Positions 1-5,387 are shown, counted from the first letter of the stretch. The stretch: DNA of 5,439 nt from Clostridiaceae bacterium (GCA_016302625.1 JAEDNG010000067.1:1-5439); one strand, 5' to 3'. A program made the numbers and translations. The notes: generated by a model not told the origin, from the sequence alone.

Positions 1-24
1 AAATCCGCCCTTTCGGACGGATTT
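1..24 (-). terminator. Intrinsic terminator downstream of serS
   Basis: An inverted repeat pairs bases 1-7 with 18-24, then 9-10 with 15-16 around a four-base loop. The one non-Watson-Crick position (8 against 17) is a G-U wobble in minus-strand RNA but a C-A mismatch in plus-strand RNA. The minus-strand loop is GAAA closed by C-G, a stable GNRA tetraloop. Both points favour leftward transcription, so it should end the serS message 15 bases past its stop codon. The expected U run begins with the last three bases of the stem and lies mostly outside the window, so its strength cannot be judged. Confidence 0.75.
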
Positions 25-38
25 ATTAGACATATTTT

Positions 39-1334
39 TTATTTGGCGATAATCTCGGTTTTGCCGCCCATGTAAGGCTGCAAGGCTTTCGGAATTAATA
101 CGCTGTAACGCTCGCCGTCAAAGCGGAGATTGTTTTCAAGGAATGCTATTAACATTCTCGGCGGAGCGACGACGGTGTTGTTAAGGGTGTGGGCAAGGTA
201 TTTTTTACCGTCGGCTCCCTTGACTTTAATTCCGAGCCTTCTCGCCTGCGCGTCGCCTAAGTTCGAGCAGGAGCAAACCTCAAAATATTTCTGCTGCTTC
301 GGACTCCACGCCTCAACGTCGTAGGACTTGACCTTTAAATCCGCAAGGTCACCGGTGCAGCATTCGAGTGTACGAACCGGAATATCCATACTGCGGAAAA
401 GCTCGACCGAATAGCTCCACATTTTGTTAAACCATTCCATGCTTTCCTCGGGTTTGCAAATCACTATCATTTCCTGCTTTTCAAACTGGTGGATTCTGTA
501 TATTCCGCGTTCCTCAATGCCGTGCGCGCCCTTTTCCTTGCGGAAGCAAGGGGAATAGCTTGTAAGGGTAAGCGGCAGCTTTTCTTCAGGCGTTATGCTG
601 TCGATAAACTTACCTATCATGGAGTGCTCGGAGGTGCCGATAAGATAAAGGTCCTCTCCCTCTATCTTATACATCATCGCGTCCATTTCCTCAAAGCTCA
701 TAACTCCTGTTACAACCTTGCTTCTTATCATGTAAGGCGGTATGCAGTAGGTAAAGCCCTTGTCTATCATAAAATCGCGCGCGTAGGCAAGCACCGCCGA
801 ATGAAGCCGTGCGATATCGCCCATAAGATAATAAAAGCCCTCGCCCGCAACACGTCCCGCCGCGTCCTTGTCTATTCCGTCAAACATCTGCATAATATCG
901 GTGTGATACGGAATTTCAAAATCGGGATGCGACTGCTCTCCGAACTGCTCGACTTCAACATTCTCACTGTCATCCTTGCCGACAGGAACACTCTCGTCGA
1001 CAATATTCGGAATCTTCATCTGTATTTCAAGCACCTTTTTGGAAAGAGCGTCCTCCTTTTCCTCAAGCGCCTTTAATTCCTCGGCCTGCTCGTTTACAAG
1101 CCTTTTCATTTCCTCGGCTTCCTCGCGCTTGCCCTGACCCATAAGCACGCCTATCTGCTTGCTAACCTTGTTTCTATTGGCGCGAAGCTCGTTTGCGCGG
1201 CTGTTAGCATTGCATTTTTCGTTATAAAGCGAAATAAGCTCGTCCACAAGCGGAAGCTTGTTGTCTTTAAATTTTTTTCTGATATTTTCTTTAACAAGCT
1301 CGGGATTTTCGCAAATAAATTTAATATCCAGCAT
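39..1334 (-). CDS. serS: Seryl-tRNA synthetase (serine--tRNA ligase)
   Basis: This cytoplasmic class II aminoacyl-tRNA synthetase uses ATP to join serine to tRNA-Ser, and also charges tRNA-Sec where present. The 431 residues match the usual length of about 420-430. Residues about 30-105 are Lys/Glu-rich and form the antiparallel coiled-coil arm that grips the long variable arm of tRNA-Ser. The catalytic domain follows: GTSE at 233-236 (serine pocket), motif 2 FRKEKGAHG at 264-272 followed by IHQFEKQEM, the CSCSNLGDAQARR segment at 354-366, and motif 3 with APPR at 390-393 before FLENN. Start choice: a GTG at 1337 directly precedes the ATG at 1334. The GGAGGA site (complement of 1341-1346) lies 6 bases from the ATG but only 3 from the GTG, so the ATG is preferred. 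The gene is transcribed divergently from everything else here, from its own promoter, and its short leader leaves no room for a T-box. Confidence 0.97.
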   Translation of the reverse strand: MLDIKFICENPELVKENIRKKFKDNKLPLVDELISLYNEKCNANSRANELRANRNKVSKQIGVLMGQGKREEAEEMKRLVNEQAEELKALEEKEDALSKKVLEIQMKIPNIVDESVPVGKDDSENVEVEQFGEQSHPDFEIPYHTDIMQMFDGIDKDAAGRVAGEGFYYLMGDIARLHSAVLAYARDFMIDKGFTYCIPPYMIRSKVVTGVMSFEEMDAMMYKIEGEDLYLIGTSEHSMIGKFIDSITPEEKLPLTLTSYSPCFRKEKGAHGIEERGIYRIHQFEKQEMIVICKPEESMEWFNKMWSYSVELFRSMDIPVRTLECCTGDLADLKVKSYDVEAWSPKQQKYFEVCSCSNLGDAQARRLGIKVKGADGKKYLAHTLNNTVVAPPRMLIAFLENNLRFDGERYSVLIPKALQPYMGGKTEIIAK

Positions 1335-1364
1335 CACTATTCCTCCGTTTTATCCTTAAAACAT

Positions 1365-1375
1365 TACTGTCAGTA
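1365..1375. repeat. Small palindrome over the serS -10 and start point
   Basis: TACTG and CAGTA form a perfect inverted repeat around one central base. It overlaps the serS -10 hexamer and the predicted first transcribed bases. That is a place where a repressor could act, but five-base arms arise easily by chance and I recognise no known operator here. Confidence 0.3.
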
Positions 1376-1400
1376 TATCATATTGATTAGCTTCTGTCAA
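1372..1400 (-). promoter_or_regulatory. Extended -10 sigma-A promoter of serS
   Basis: Reading leftward, a perfect TTGACA (-35, complement of 1395-1400) is followed by a 17-base spacer and TATACT (-10, complement of 1372-1377), which matches TATAAT in five of six positions. TGA directly before the -10 supplies the extended TGn element. Transcription should start near 1365, giving a leader of about 30 bases before the serS ATG at 1334. This is inferred from sequence only, but the match and spacing are very good. Confidence 0.85.
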
Positions 1401-1447
1401 ACGGTTAGACGCATATTTTCGGCACATAATATTTTAGGGGTGAAAAA

Positions 1448-1696
1448 ATGGCAAAAAGAGAAGAAAAATCGAAGCTTCCCGTCAGGGATATCTCATCCGA
1501 GCCGTTCGGGGGAATGCCCGAAACCGCCTTTGAAATGGTAAACCGCTACGGCACATATGAAATTCAGGCGACCGCCGACACCGAAAACATGTATCCCGCG
1601 ATTGCCCAGGGGTTTAATAAAGGAATAATCAAAACCGACCGCGAAAACGGGGACTCAAAAAAGCGTATGGAAGCCGAAAAAAACAGAAAAAAGTAA
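1448..1696 (+). CDS. Small conserved-looking protein of unknown function, 82 aa
   Basis: I do not recognise a named family. The protein has 82 residues. Residues 1-10 are basic and charged; about 11-60 are mixed and look folded (PVRDISSEPFGGMPETAFEM, then VNRYGTYEIQATAD and YPAIAQGF); about 61-82 form a hydrophilic Lys/Arg/Glu-rich tail. It has no signal peptide, membrane segment, cysteine or histidine, so it is probably a soluble cytoplasmic protein. A good ribosome binding site (AGGGGTG, 1436-1442) lies 5 bases before the ATG, which supports real translation. It sits alone between the divergent serS and the efp promoter. No clear promoter precedes it and no terminator follows, so some of its message may run into efp. 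The many charged residues at both ends could suit nucleic-acid or ribosome binding, but that is a guess. Confidence 0.8.
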   Translation: MAKREEKSKLPVRDISSEPFGGMPETAFEMVNRYGTYEIQATADTENMYPAIAQGFNKGIIKTDRENGDSKKRMEAEKNRKK

Positions 1697-1724
1697 AAAA
1701 CCAAAGCCGCCGCAATACAAAAAC

Positions 1725-1753
1725 TTGACAAATGCCCTTATAAGCCGTATAAT
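1725..1753 (+). promoter_or_regulatory. Perfect consensus sigma-A promoter of efp
   Basis: TTGACA (1725-1730) and TATAAT (1748-1753) both match consensus exactly and are 17 bases apart, the optimal spacing. Transcription should begin near 1760, leaving a leader of about 42 bases before the efp ATG at 1802. With no terminator until 2840-2878, the transcript should carry both efp and the following zinc-ribbon gene. Two perfect hexamers suggest strong constitutive expression. Confidence 0.9.
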
Positions 1754-1801
1754 TTTAATATATGTAAAACAGTATAAATGCATTTGGAGGAATTTAAAAG
1801 T

Positions 1802-2359
1802 ATGATTAGTGCCGGCGATTTCAGAAACGGAGTGACCTTTGAGGAAGACGGAAACGTTCTTCAGGTAATCGAGTTCCAGCATGTTAAGCCCGGAAAGGGA
1901 GCGGCTTTCGTAAGGACTAAGGTTAAGAACGTTATTACCGGTTCGGTTGTTGAAAAGAGCTACAATCCGACCGCAAAGTTCCCGACAGCCTATGTTGAGA
2001 GAAAGGACATGGAATATTCATACGCTGACGGCGACCTTTATTATTTCATGGATCAGGAAACCTATGAGCTGGTTCCGATTAACGGAAGCGAATTAGGCGA
2101 TAACTTTAAATTTGTTAAGGAAAACATGGTATGCAAAATTTTGTCCTATAAGGGCAAGGTTTTCGGTGTTGAGCCGCCGACATTTGTCGAGCTTCAGGTT
2201 TCCGCCACCGACCCCGGCTTTAAGGGAGACACCGCAACAAACGCGACTAAGCCCGCGACACTTGAGACAGGCGCCGAGATACGCGTTCCGCTCTTTATCA
2301 ACGAGGGCGATATGATAAGAATCGACACCCGCACCGGCGAGTACATGGAGCGCGCTTAA
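1802..2359 (+). CDS. efp: Translation elongation factor P
   Basis: EF-P binds between the ribosomal P and E sites and promotes peptide bond formation when the ribosome stalls on consecutive prolines. The 185 residues match the family length of about 185-188. Domain I (1-64) opens with the typical ISAGDFRNG and has its tip at PGKG (30-33), placing lysine 32 where the modified lysine of Bacillus subtilis EF-P lies. Domain II spans about 65-127. Domain III (128-185) carries the family signature KPATLETGAEIRVPLFI (150-166) and RIDTRTGEY (173-181). Start choice: an in-frame ATG at 1778 would add eight residues, but the Shine-Dalgarno TGGAGG (1785-1790) lies after it, so ATG 1802 is chosen despite an 11-base spacer. 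The gene has its own strong promoter and is followed after 22 bases by the zinc-ribbon gene, probably in one operon. Confidence 0.97.
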   Translation: MISAGDFRNGVTFEEDGNVLQVIEFQHVKPGKGAAFVRTKVKNVITGSVVEKSYNPTAKFPTAYVERKDMEYSYADGDLYYFMDQETYELVPINGSELGDNFKFVKENMVCKILSYKGKVFGVEPPTFVELQVSATDPGFKGDTATNATKPATLETGAEIRVPLFINEGDMIRIDTRTGEYMERA

Positions 2360-2381
2360 TTAATAACGGAGGTATCTTATA

Positions 2382-2822
2382 ATGGATATTTGTGAAAAGA
2401 TCGCTTATATTAAAGGCCTTGCAGAAGGACTTAATCTTGACGAAACAACCAAAGAGGGCAAAATCCTTGCCGCTGTAATCGACCTTTTGGATGACATGAC
2501 GACCGAAATCTGCGACATTGAGGACGGCTGTGACGAGCTTATGGAGCAGATTGACGCTGTTGACGAGGATCTCTCCGCCGTTGAGGATATAATATACGGC
2601 GACGACGAGTGTGACGGCGACTGCGATTGCTGCGACGATGATGACGTTTATGAAATCGAGTGCCCGAACTGTCATGACACCATTTACCTTGACGAGGATA
2701 TGCTTTGCGATGAGGGTATGACCTGCCCTAACTGCGGCACCGAGCTTGAATTTGATTTCAGCTGTGACTGTGACGATTGCTGCGATGACGACTGTGATTG
2801 CGGCGAGGACGCTGATAAGTAA
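2382..2822 (+). CDS. Cys/Asp-rich zinc-ribbon protein with CD1247-type N-terminal domain
   Basis: The 146-residue protein resembles clostridial proteins named for a CD1247 N-terminal domain; that match is from memory, and its function is unknown. Residues 1-72 are acidic and largely helical (AYIKGLAEGL, ILAAVIDLLDDM, IDAVDEDLSAVEDIIYG). A zinc-ribbon-like pair of CPNC knuckles follows at C94/C97 and C115/C118, with C109 between. Acidic cysteine clusters flank the ribbon: C77, C81, C83, C84 before it and C128, C130, C133, C134, C138, C140 after it. In all there are 18 cysteines, about 12 percent of residues. There is no signal peptide or membrane segment, so it should be cytoplasmic and reduced. 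GGAGG (2368-2372) lies 9 bases before the ATG. It is 22 bases behind efp and ends at a strong terminator, so the two likely share a transcript. Metal binding is very likely; a role in metal storage, sensing or translation is inference. Confidence 0.9.
   Translation: MDICEKIAYIKGLAEGLNLDETTKEGKILAAVIDLLDDMTTEICDIEDGCDELMEQIDAVDEDLSAVEDIIYGDDECDGDCDCCDDDDVYEIECPNCHDTIYLDEDMLCDEGMTCPNCGTELEFDFSCDCDDCCDDDCDCGEDADK
2624..2785 (+). repeat. Pair of 12-base direct repeats inside the zinc-ribbon gene
   Basis: The same 12 bases, CGATTGCTGCGA, occur at 2624-2635 and 2774-2785, exactly 150 bases (50 codons) apart and in frame. They encode the aligned Cys-Cys-Asp cores of the two acidic cysteine clusters (C83/C84 and C133/C134). 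The surrounding codons are similar but diverged. This could be a remnant of an internal module duplication or simple convergence in a Cys/Asp-rich codon mix. Confidence 0.5.
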
Positions 2823-2826
2823 TAAT
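2798..2826 (+). promoter_or_regulatory. Weak candidate promoter for ispD-ispF
   Basis: TTGCGG (2798-2803, three of six consensus positions) and AATAAT (2821-2826, five of six) are 17 bases apart, straddling the end of the zinc-ribbon gene. This is the best match I can find before ispD. Initiation near 2833 would place the hairpin at 2840-2872 inside the ispD leader, as in an attenuator. The poor -35 keeps confidence low. Confidence 0.2.
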
Positions 2827-2839
2827 TATCCGTGATTTT

Positions 2840-2878
2840 GCCGCGCTTTATGCCGTTTTAGGCGAGCGCGGCTTTTTT
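2840..2878 (+). terminator. Strong intrinsic terminator between the zinc-ribbon gene and ispD
   Basis: GCCGCGCT (2840-2847) pairs perfectly with AGCGCGGC (2865-2872) to give an eight-base GC-rich stem. Inside it, GCC (2852-2854) pairs with GGC (2861-2863) around a six-base loop, and six T residues (2873-2878) follow. It lies 17 bases after the upstream stop codon and should end the efp transcript. Unusually, the ispD ribosome binding site starts only three bases after the T run, so it may also act as an attenuator for ispD. Confidence 0.9.
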
Positions 2879-2897
2879 GTTAAGGAAGATAAAAAGT

Positions 2898-3635
2898 ATG
2901 GAACTGACCGAACTTAAGCTTGAATACAACCTTCGCGGCAGCGATAATTCCGGTATACCCGTGATAATTGCGGCGGCGGGCTCTTCTTCACGAATGGGCG
3001 GTATAAACAAGCAGACAGCACTGCTTGCCGGCGTTCCGGTGCTTGCAAGAACGCTTTTGGCGTTTGAGCGCTCGGACTCGGTATCATCAATAATTCTGGT
3101 TGTTAAGCCGGAGGATGTTTTCAGCATGCAGCTTATGGCACAGAAATACAGTATCGATAAATTAACCGATATAGTATGCGGCGGCAACACCAGGCAGGAA
3201 TCGGTTTTAAAGGGCTTTGAAAGACTGCCCCGAAACGCCGAAGCAGTGCTTATCCATGACGGTGCAAGACCGTTTGTTGATGACCTTATAATCCGTTCTG
3301 TGGCTGACGCGCTTAAAACCTGTTCGGCGGTCACCTGTGCTGTTCCGGTTAAGGACACAATAAAAGTAACCGATAAAAACGGCATGGTGCTGAGCACCCC
3401 CGACCGTTCCTCGCTTGCCGCGGTGCAGACCCCGCAGGGAGTGCGCGTTAAGGATTATCTCGCGGCAACAGAAAAAATCGGAGATGTTTCAAATTTTACC
3501 GACGATATGTCGGTAATGGAAGCCGCGGGATATGAGGTATATACTGTCGCGGGCAGCTACCGTAATATTAAGATAACCACTCCGGAGGACTTAAAGCTTG
3601 CAGAATATTTGATTGGCGGGGAGGCGGAGGAATGA
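2898..3635 (+). CDS. ispD: 2-C-methyl-D-erythritol 4-phosphate cytidylyltransferase
   Basis: IspD joins CTP and 2-C-methyl-D-erythritol 4-phosphate to make CDP-methylerythritol, the third step of the MEP pathway to IPP and DMAPP. The 245-residue cytoplasmic protein has a nucleotidyltransferase fold. The CTP-binding P-loop is AAAGSSSRMGG (25-35), with K38 of the conserved KQ pair just after. Other family signatures are GGNTRQESV (95-103), HDGARPFV (120-127), PVKDTIK (150-156), AVQTPQ (175-180), FTDDMS (200-205) and NIKITTPEDL (223-232). Start choice: AAGGAAG (2882-2888) lies 9 bases before the ATG at 2898. An earlier in-frame TTG at 2877 falls inside the terminator T run and is rejected. The chosen start leaves about 19 residues before the first core strand, where most family members have only a few. 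The stop overlaps the ispF start, so the two are translationally coupled. Confidence 0.96.
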   Translation: MELTELKLEYNLRGSDNSGIPVIIAAAGSSSRMGGINKQTALLAGVPVLARTLLAFERSDSVSSIILVVKPEDVFSMQLMAQKYSIDKLTDIVCGGNTRQESVLKGFERLPRNAEAVLIHDGARPFVDDLIIRSVADALKTCSAVTCAVPVKDTIKVTDKNGMVLSTPDRSSLAAVQTPQGVRVKDYLAATEKIGDVSNFTDDMSVMEAAGYEVYTVAGSYRNIKITTPEDLKLAEYLIGGEAEE

Positions 3636-4099
3636 GAATAGGTCACGGCTATGACGTTCACCGGCTTGTAAGCGGAAGACCGCTTATATTGGGCGGGGTT
3701 GAAATTCCGTTTGAAGCGGGACTTTTAGGTCATTCGGACGCGGATGTACTGCTCCACGCGGTCTGCGACGCGCTTTTAGGTGCGGCGGCGCTCGGCGATA
3801 TCGGCAAGCATTTCCCGGATAACGATAAAACATACGAAAATATTGACAGCCGTATACTGCTCAGAAAAACCGTAGCTTTACTGGCGAAAAAGGGATATAA
3901 TCCTTTAAATATAGACGCGACGGTGATTGCTCAAAAGCCTAAGCTTGCACCGTTCATTTCACAAATGCGGGAAAATATCGCCGCCGACTGCGGCATTTCG
4001 CCGGACTGCGTCAACGTTAAAGCAACAACCGAAGAGGGCTTGGGCTTTACGGGTGATTTAAGCGGCATTTCCGCACACGCAGTTTGTCTTATCGAATAA
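3632..4099 (+). CDS. ispF: 2-C-methyl-D-erythritol 2,4-cyclodiphosphate synthase
   Basis: IspF cyclises CDP-methylerythritol 2-phosphate to methylerythritol 2,4-cyclodiphosphate with release of CMP, the fifth MEP-pathway step. The family works as a homotrimer with active sites at the subunit interfaces. The 155 residues match the usual length near 159. Visible features are GHGYDVHRL at 4-12 with zinc ligands D8 and H10, the third ligand H42, catalytic-loop H34 in GHSDADV (33-39), GDIGKHFPD at 55-63 with D56, and KATTEEGLGFTG at 130-141 with T132, T133 and the metal-binding E135. All key residues are present. The start codon overlaps the ispD stop as ATGA, and a GGAGG within the end of ispD serves as ribosome binding site. 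ispE, the step between these two enzymes, is not in the window. In some bacteria ispD and ispF are fused; here they are separate proteins. Confidence 0.98.
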   Translation: MRIGHGYDVHRLVSGRPLILGGVEIPFEAGLLGHSDADVLLHAVCDALLGAAALGDIGKHFPDNDKTYENIDSRILLRKTVALLAKKGYNPLNIDATVIAQKPKLAPFISQMRENIAADCGISPDCVNVKATTEEGLGFTGDLSGISAHAVCLIE

Positions 4100-4151
4100 A
4101 TCTTAATTTTCCGTCATATTATTTACTGAAAATAATTTAACGGAGAAAAAT

Positions 4152-4586
4152 ATGAAGCTTTTTATAACACTTTCAAAGAGAACTCTTTGCGTAATATTGG
4201 CGTCTCTTATTATTGCGCTGATACTTATAGGTCAGTTATTTACGATAAAGGCGGGAGGAATTGACGGCTCGACAAACGCAATTCGCACCGAATATATAAA
4301 AAGTCTCGGTTATAATATTGACGAAACCGCGCTGTCGGCAAAGGAAATCGTAATACCTGAAAGCTTTTCGGAGGTATATGAGAGATATAACGCTCTTCAA
4401 AAAAAAGCCGGCTTTGATTTATCGGTTTTCAAAGGCAAGGAAGCCTCGGTTTACACCTACCGGCTGTCCGAAAATGAGGAAACGGTAATAAATATCATTG
4501 TATCGGATAACATTATTATAGGCGGAGATATATCGTCTGTGAGGATAGACGGAGATATGAAGCCTCTTATACCGGCAGAACGGTGA
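4152..4586 (+). CDS. DUF4830 family membrane-anchored protein
   Basis: The 144-residue protein has a short basic N-terminus (K2, K9, R10), a single hydrophobic segment at about 11-31 and a soluble remainder. This suggests an uncleaved signal anchor with the C-terminal part outside the membrane. There is no lipoprotein cysteine motif and no clear signal peptidase site. The outer part matches my memory of DUF4830: a helical start (TEYIKSLGYNID, 46-57), IVIPESFSEVYERYNALQKKAGFDL, the GKEASVYTYRL strand (95-105), and INIIVSDNIIIGGDISS (113-129), in which GGD is the most recognisable element. Its function is unknown. GGAG (4142-4145) lies 6 bases before the ATG. It follows ispF by 52 bases with no convincing terminator and precedes rsuA by 11, so it is probably read with both. 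The assignment was made by eye, without a profile search. Confidence 0.85.
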   Translation: MKLFITLSKRTLCVILASLIIALILIGQLFTIKAGGIDGSTNAIRTEYIKSLGYNIDETALSAKEIVIPESFSEVYERYNALQKKAGFDLSVFKGKEASVYTYRLSENEETVINIIVSDNIIIGGDISSVRIDGDMKPLIPAER

Positions 4587-4597
4587 AAGGAATAAAA

Positions 4598-5311
4598 ATG
4601 GAACTTCAAAGGCTTGATAAAATTATCGCGGCGCAGCTTAATATTTCGAGGAAAGAAGTAAAATCGGGAATAAGAAACGGTAAAGCCGAGATAAACGGAA
4701 CCGTAATCCTGAACGCGGATTATCAGATAAACCCCGAAAAAGACAGTATTGTATATGACGGACAGGCAGTGATATATAAAGAGTTTGTATATATAGTGAT
4801 GAATAAACCTGCCGGAGTGCTTTCCGCGTCTTCCGATAAAAGCAGGGAAACCGTTATAGACCTTGTGCCGGCGGCTCTTAAGCGGAAAGGTCTCTTCCCT
4901 GTCGGCCGGCTTGATAAAGACACCACCGGACTTTTGATAATAACCGACGACGGAGATTTTGCACACAGGGTGCTGACGCCTAAAAACGAAATATATAAAA
5001 CCTATATTGCGGGGCTTGACGGTGAAGTGACCGAGCAAACTGTAAAAGACTTTTTAAACGGAATAGTCTTAGCAGACGGAACGCAGTGCAGAAAGGCTTA
5101 TCTCAAACCTCTTGAAGGCAACAGAGCGGAGATAAAAATCTGTGAAGGTAAATATCATCAGATAAAGCGTATGTTCGGAGCGGCAGGACTTGGAGTAAAC
5201 AGTCTTGAACGCCGTGCGATAGGCGGGTATGAATTGCCGGATTTCTTAGCTCCGGGCGAGTGTACGGAAGTGACAAAATACCAATTAAATCCACTGTTTA
5301 TCGCCAAATAA
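4598..5311 (+). CDS. rsuA: RsuA-family 16S rRNA pseudouridine synthase
   Basis: This cytoplasmic enzyme converts a uridine in 16S rRNA to pseudouridine; U516 is the target of the Escherichia coli protein, and the same target is inferred here. The 237 residues compare with 231 in E. coli. An S4 RNA-binding domain occupies about 1-60 (LDKIIAAQL, SRKEVKSGIRNGKAEINGT). The catalytic domain follows: VMNKPAGVLS (67-76), GRLDKDTTGLLIITDDG (103-119) with catalytic aspartate D106, KTYIAGL (134-140), ICEGKYHQIKRMFGAAG (181-197) and the RsuA-like ending IGGYELPDFLAPGE (208-221). Start choice: GTG 4583 overlaps the upstream stop as GTGA, but no ribosome binding site precedes it. AAAGGA (4586-4591) lies 6 bases before ATG 4598, which also leads directly into the S4 domain. 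It is the last gene of the rightward run. RluB/E/F-type specificity cannot be excluded, but the C-terminus fits RsuA best. Confidence 0.92.
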   Translation: MELQRLDKIIAAQLNISRKEVKSGIRNGKAEINGTVILNADYQINPEKDSIVYDGQAVIYKEFVYIVMNKPAGVLSASSDKSRETVIDLVPAALKRKGLFPVGRLDKDTTGLLIITDDGDFAHRVLTPKNEIYKTYIAGLDGEVTEQTVKDFLNGIVLADGTQCRKAYLKPLEGNRAEIKICEGKYHQIKRMFGAAGLGVNSLERRAIGGYELPDFLAPGECTEVTKYQLNPLFIAK

Positions 5312-5387
5312 GCGGCTAATATACATATTTAACAAAACATTCTTTTCAACATTGGGTATATTTTGCATAGCATTTTTTTGCCGGGTT

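Noticed and set aside
489..1076. Long open frame on the plus strand opposite serS
   Set aside because: It lies antisense inside a clear serS, has no ribosome binding site or promoter, and its translation is a Leu/Arg/His-rich mix typical of an antisense shadow.
1338..1447. T-box or other riboswitch in the serS leader
   Set aside because: The predicted leader is only about 30 bases and contains no antiterminator bulge or terminator stem.
1655..1882. Minus-strand frame across the efp promoter
   Set aside because: It covers the promoter and the start of efp, and its product is a Phe/Leu-rich low-complexity translation of AT-rich intergenic DNA.
2298..2675. Minus-strand frame opposite the zinc-ribbon gene with a hydrophobic Val/Ala-rich start
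   Set aside because: The hydrophobic run is the antisense reading of Asp/Cys codons (GAC and GAT read back as Val and Ile), not a real membrane segment.
2858..3397. Minus-strand frame opposite ispD
   Set aside because: Every diagnostic IspD motif lies on the other strand, and this translation is a Ser/Leu-rich shadow with no recognisable domain.
4118..4136. Inverted repeat ATTATTT/AAATAAT between ispF and the DUF4830 gene
   Set aside because: The seven-base stem is entirely A-T and lacks a following T run, so it is too weak to call a terminator.
4457..5038. Minus-strand frame spanning the end of the DUF4830 gene and rsuA
   Set aside because: It crosses two well-supported genes, is Phe/Tyr/Arg-rich and has no start signals.
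5357..5362. TATATT as a second -10 box upstream of the final gene
   Set aside because: No acceptable -35 lies 16-18 bases upstream, and the TATAAT at 5391 is clearly better.
5364..5379. TGCATAGCA followed by seven T residues, as a possible rsuA terminator
   Set aside because: The stem is only three base pairs with a three-base loop, too unstable for a terminator. The T run more likely belongs to the AT-rich promoter spacer.
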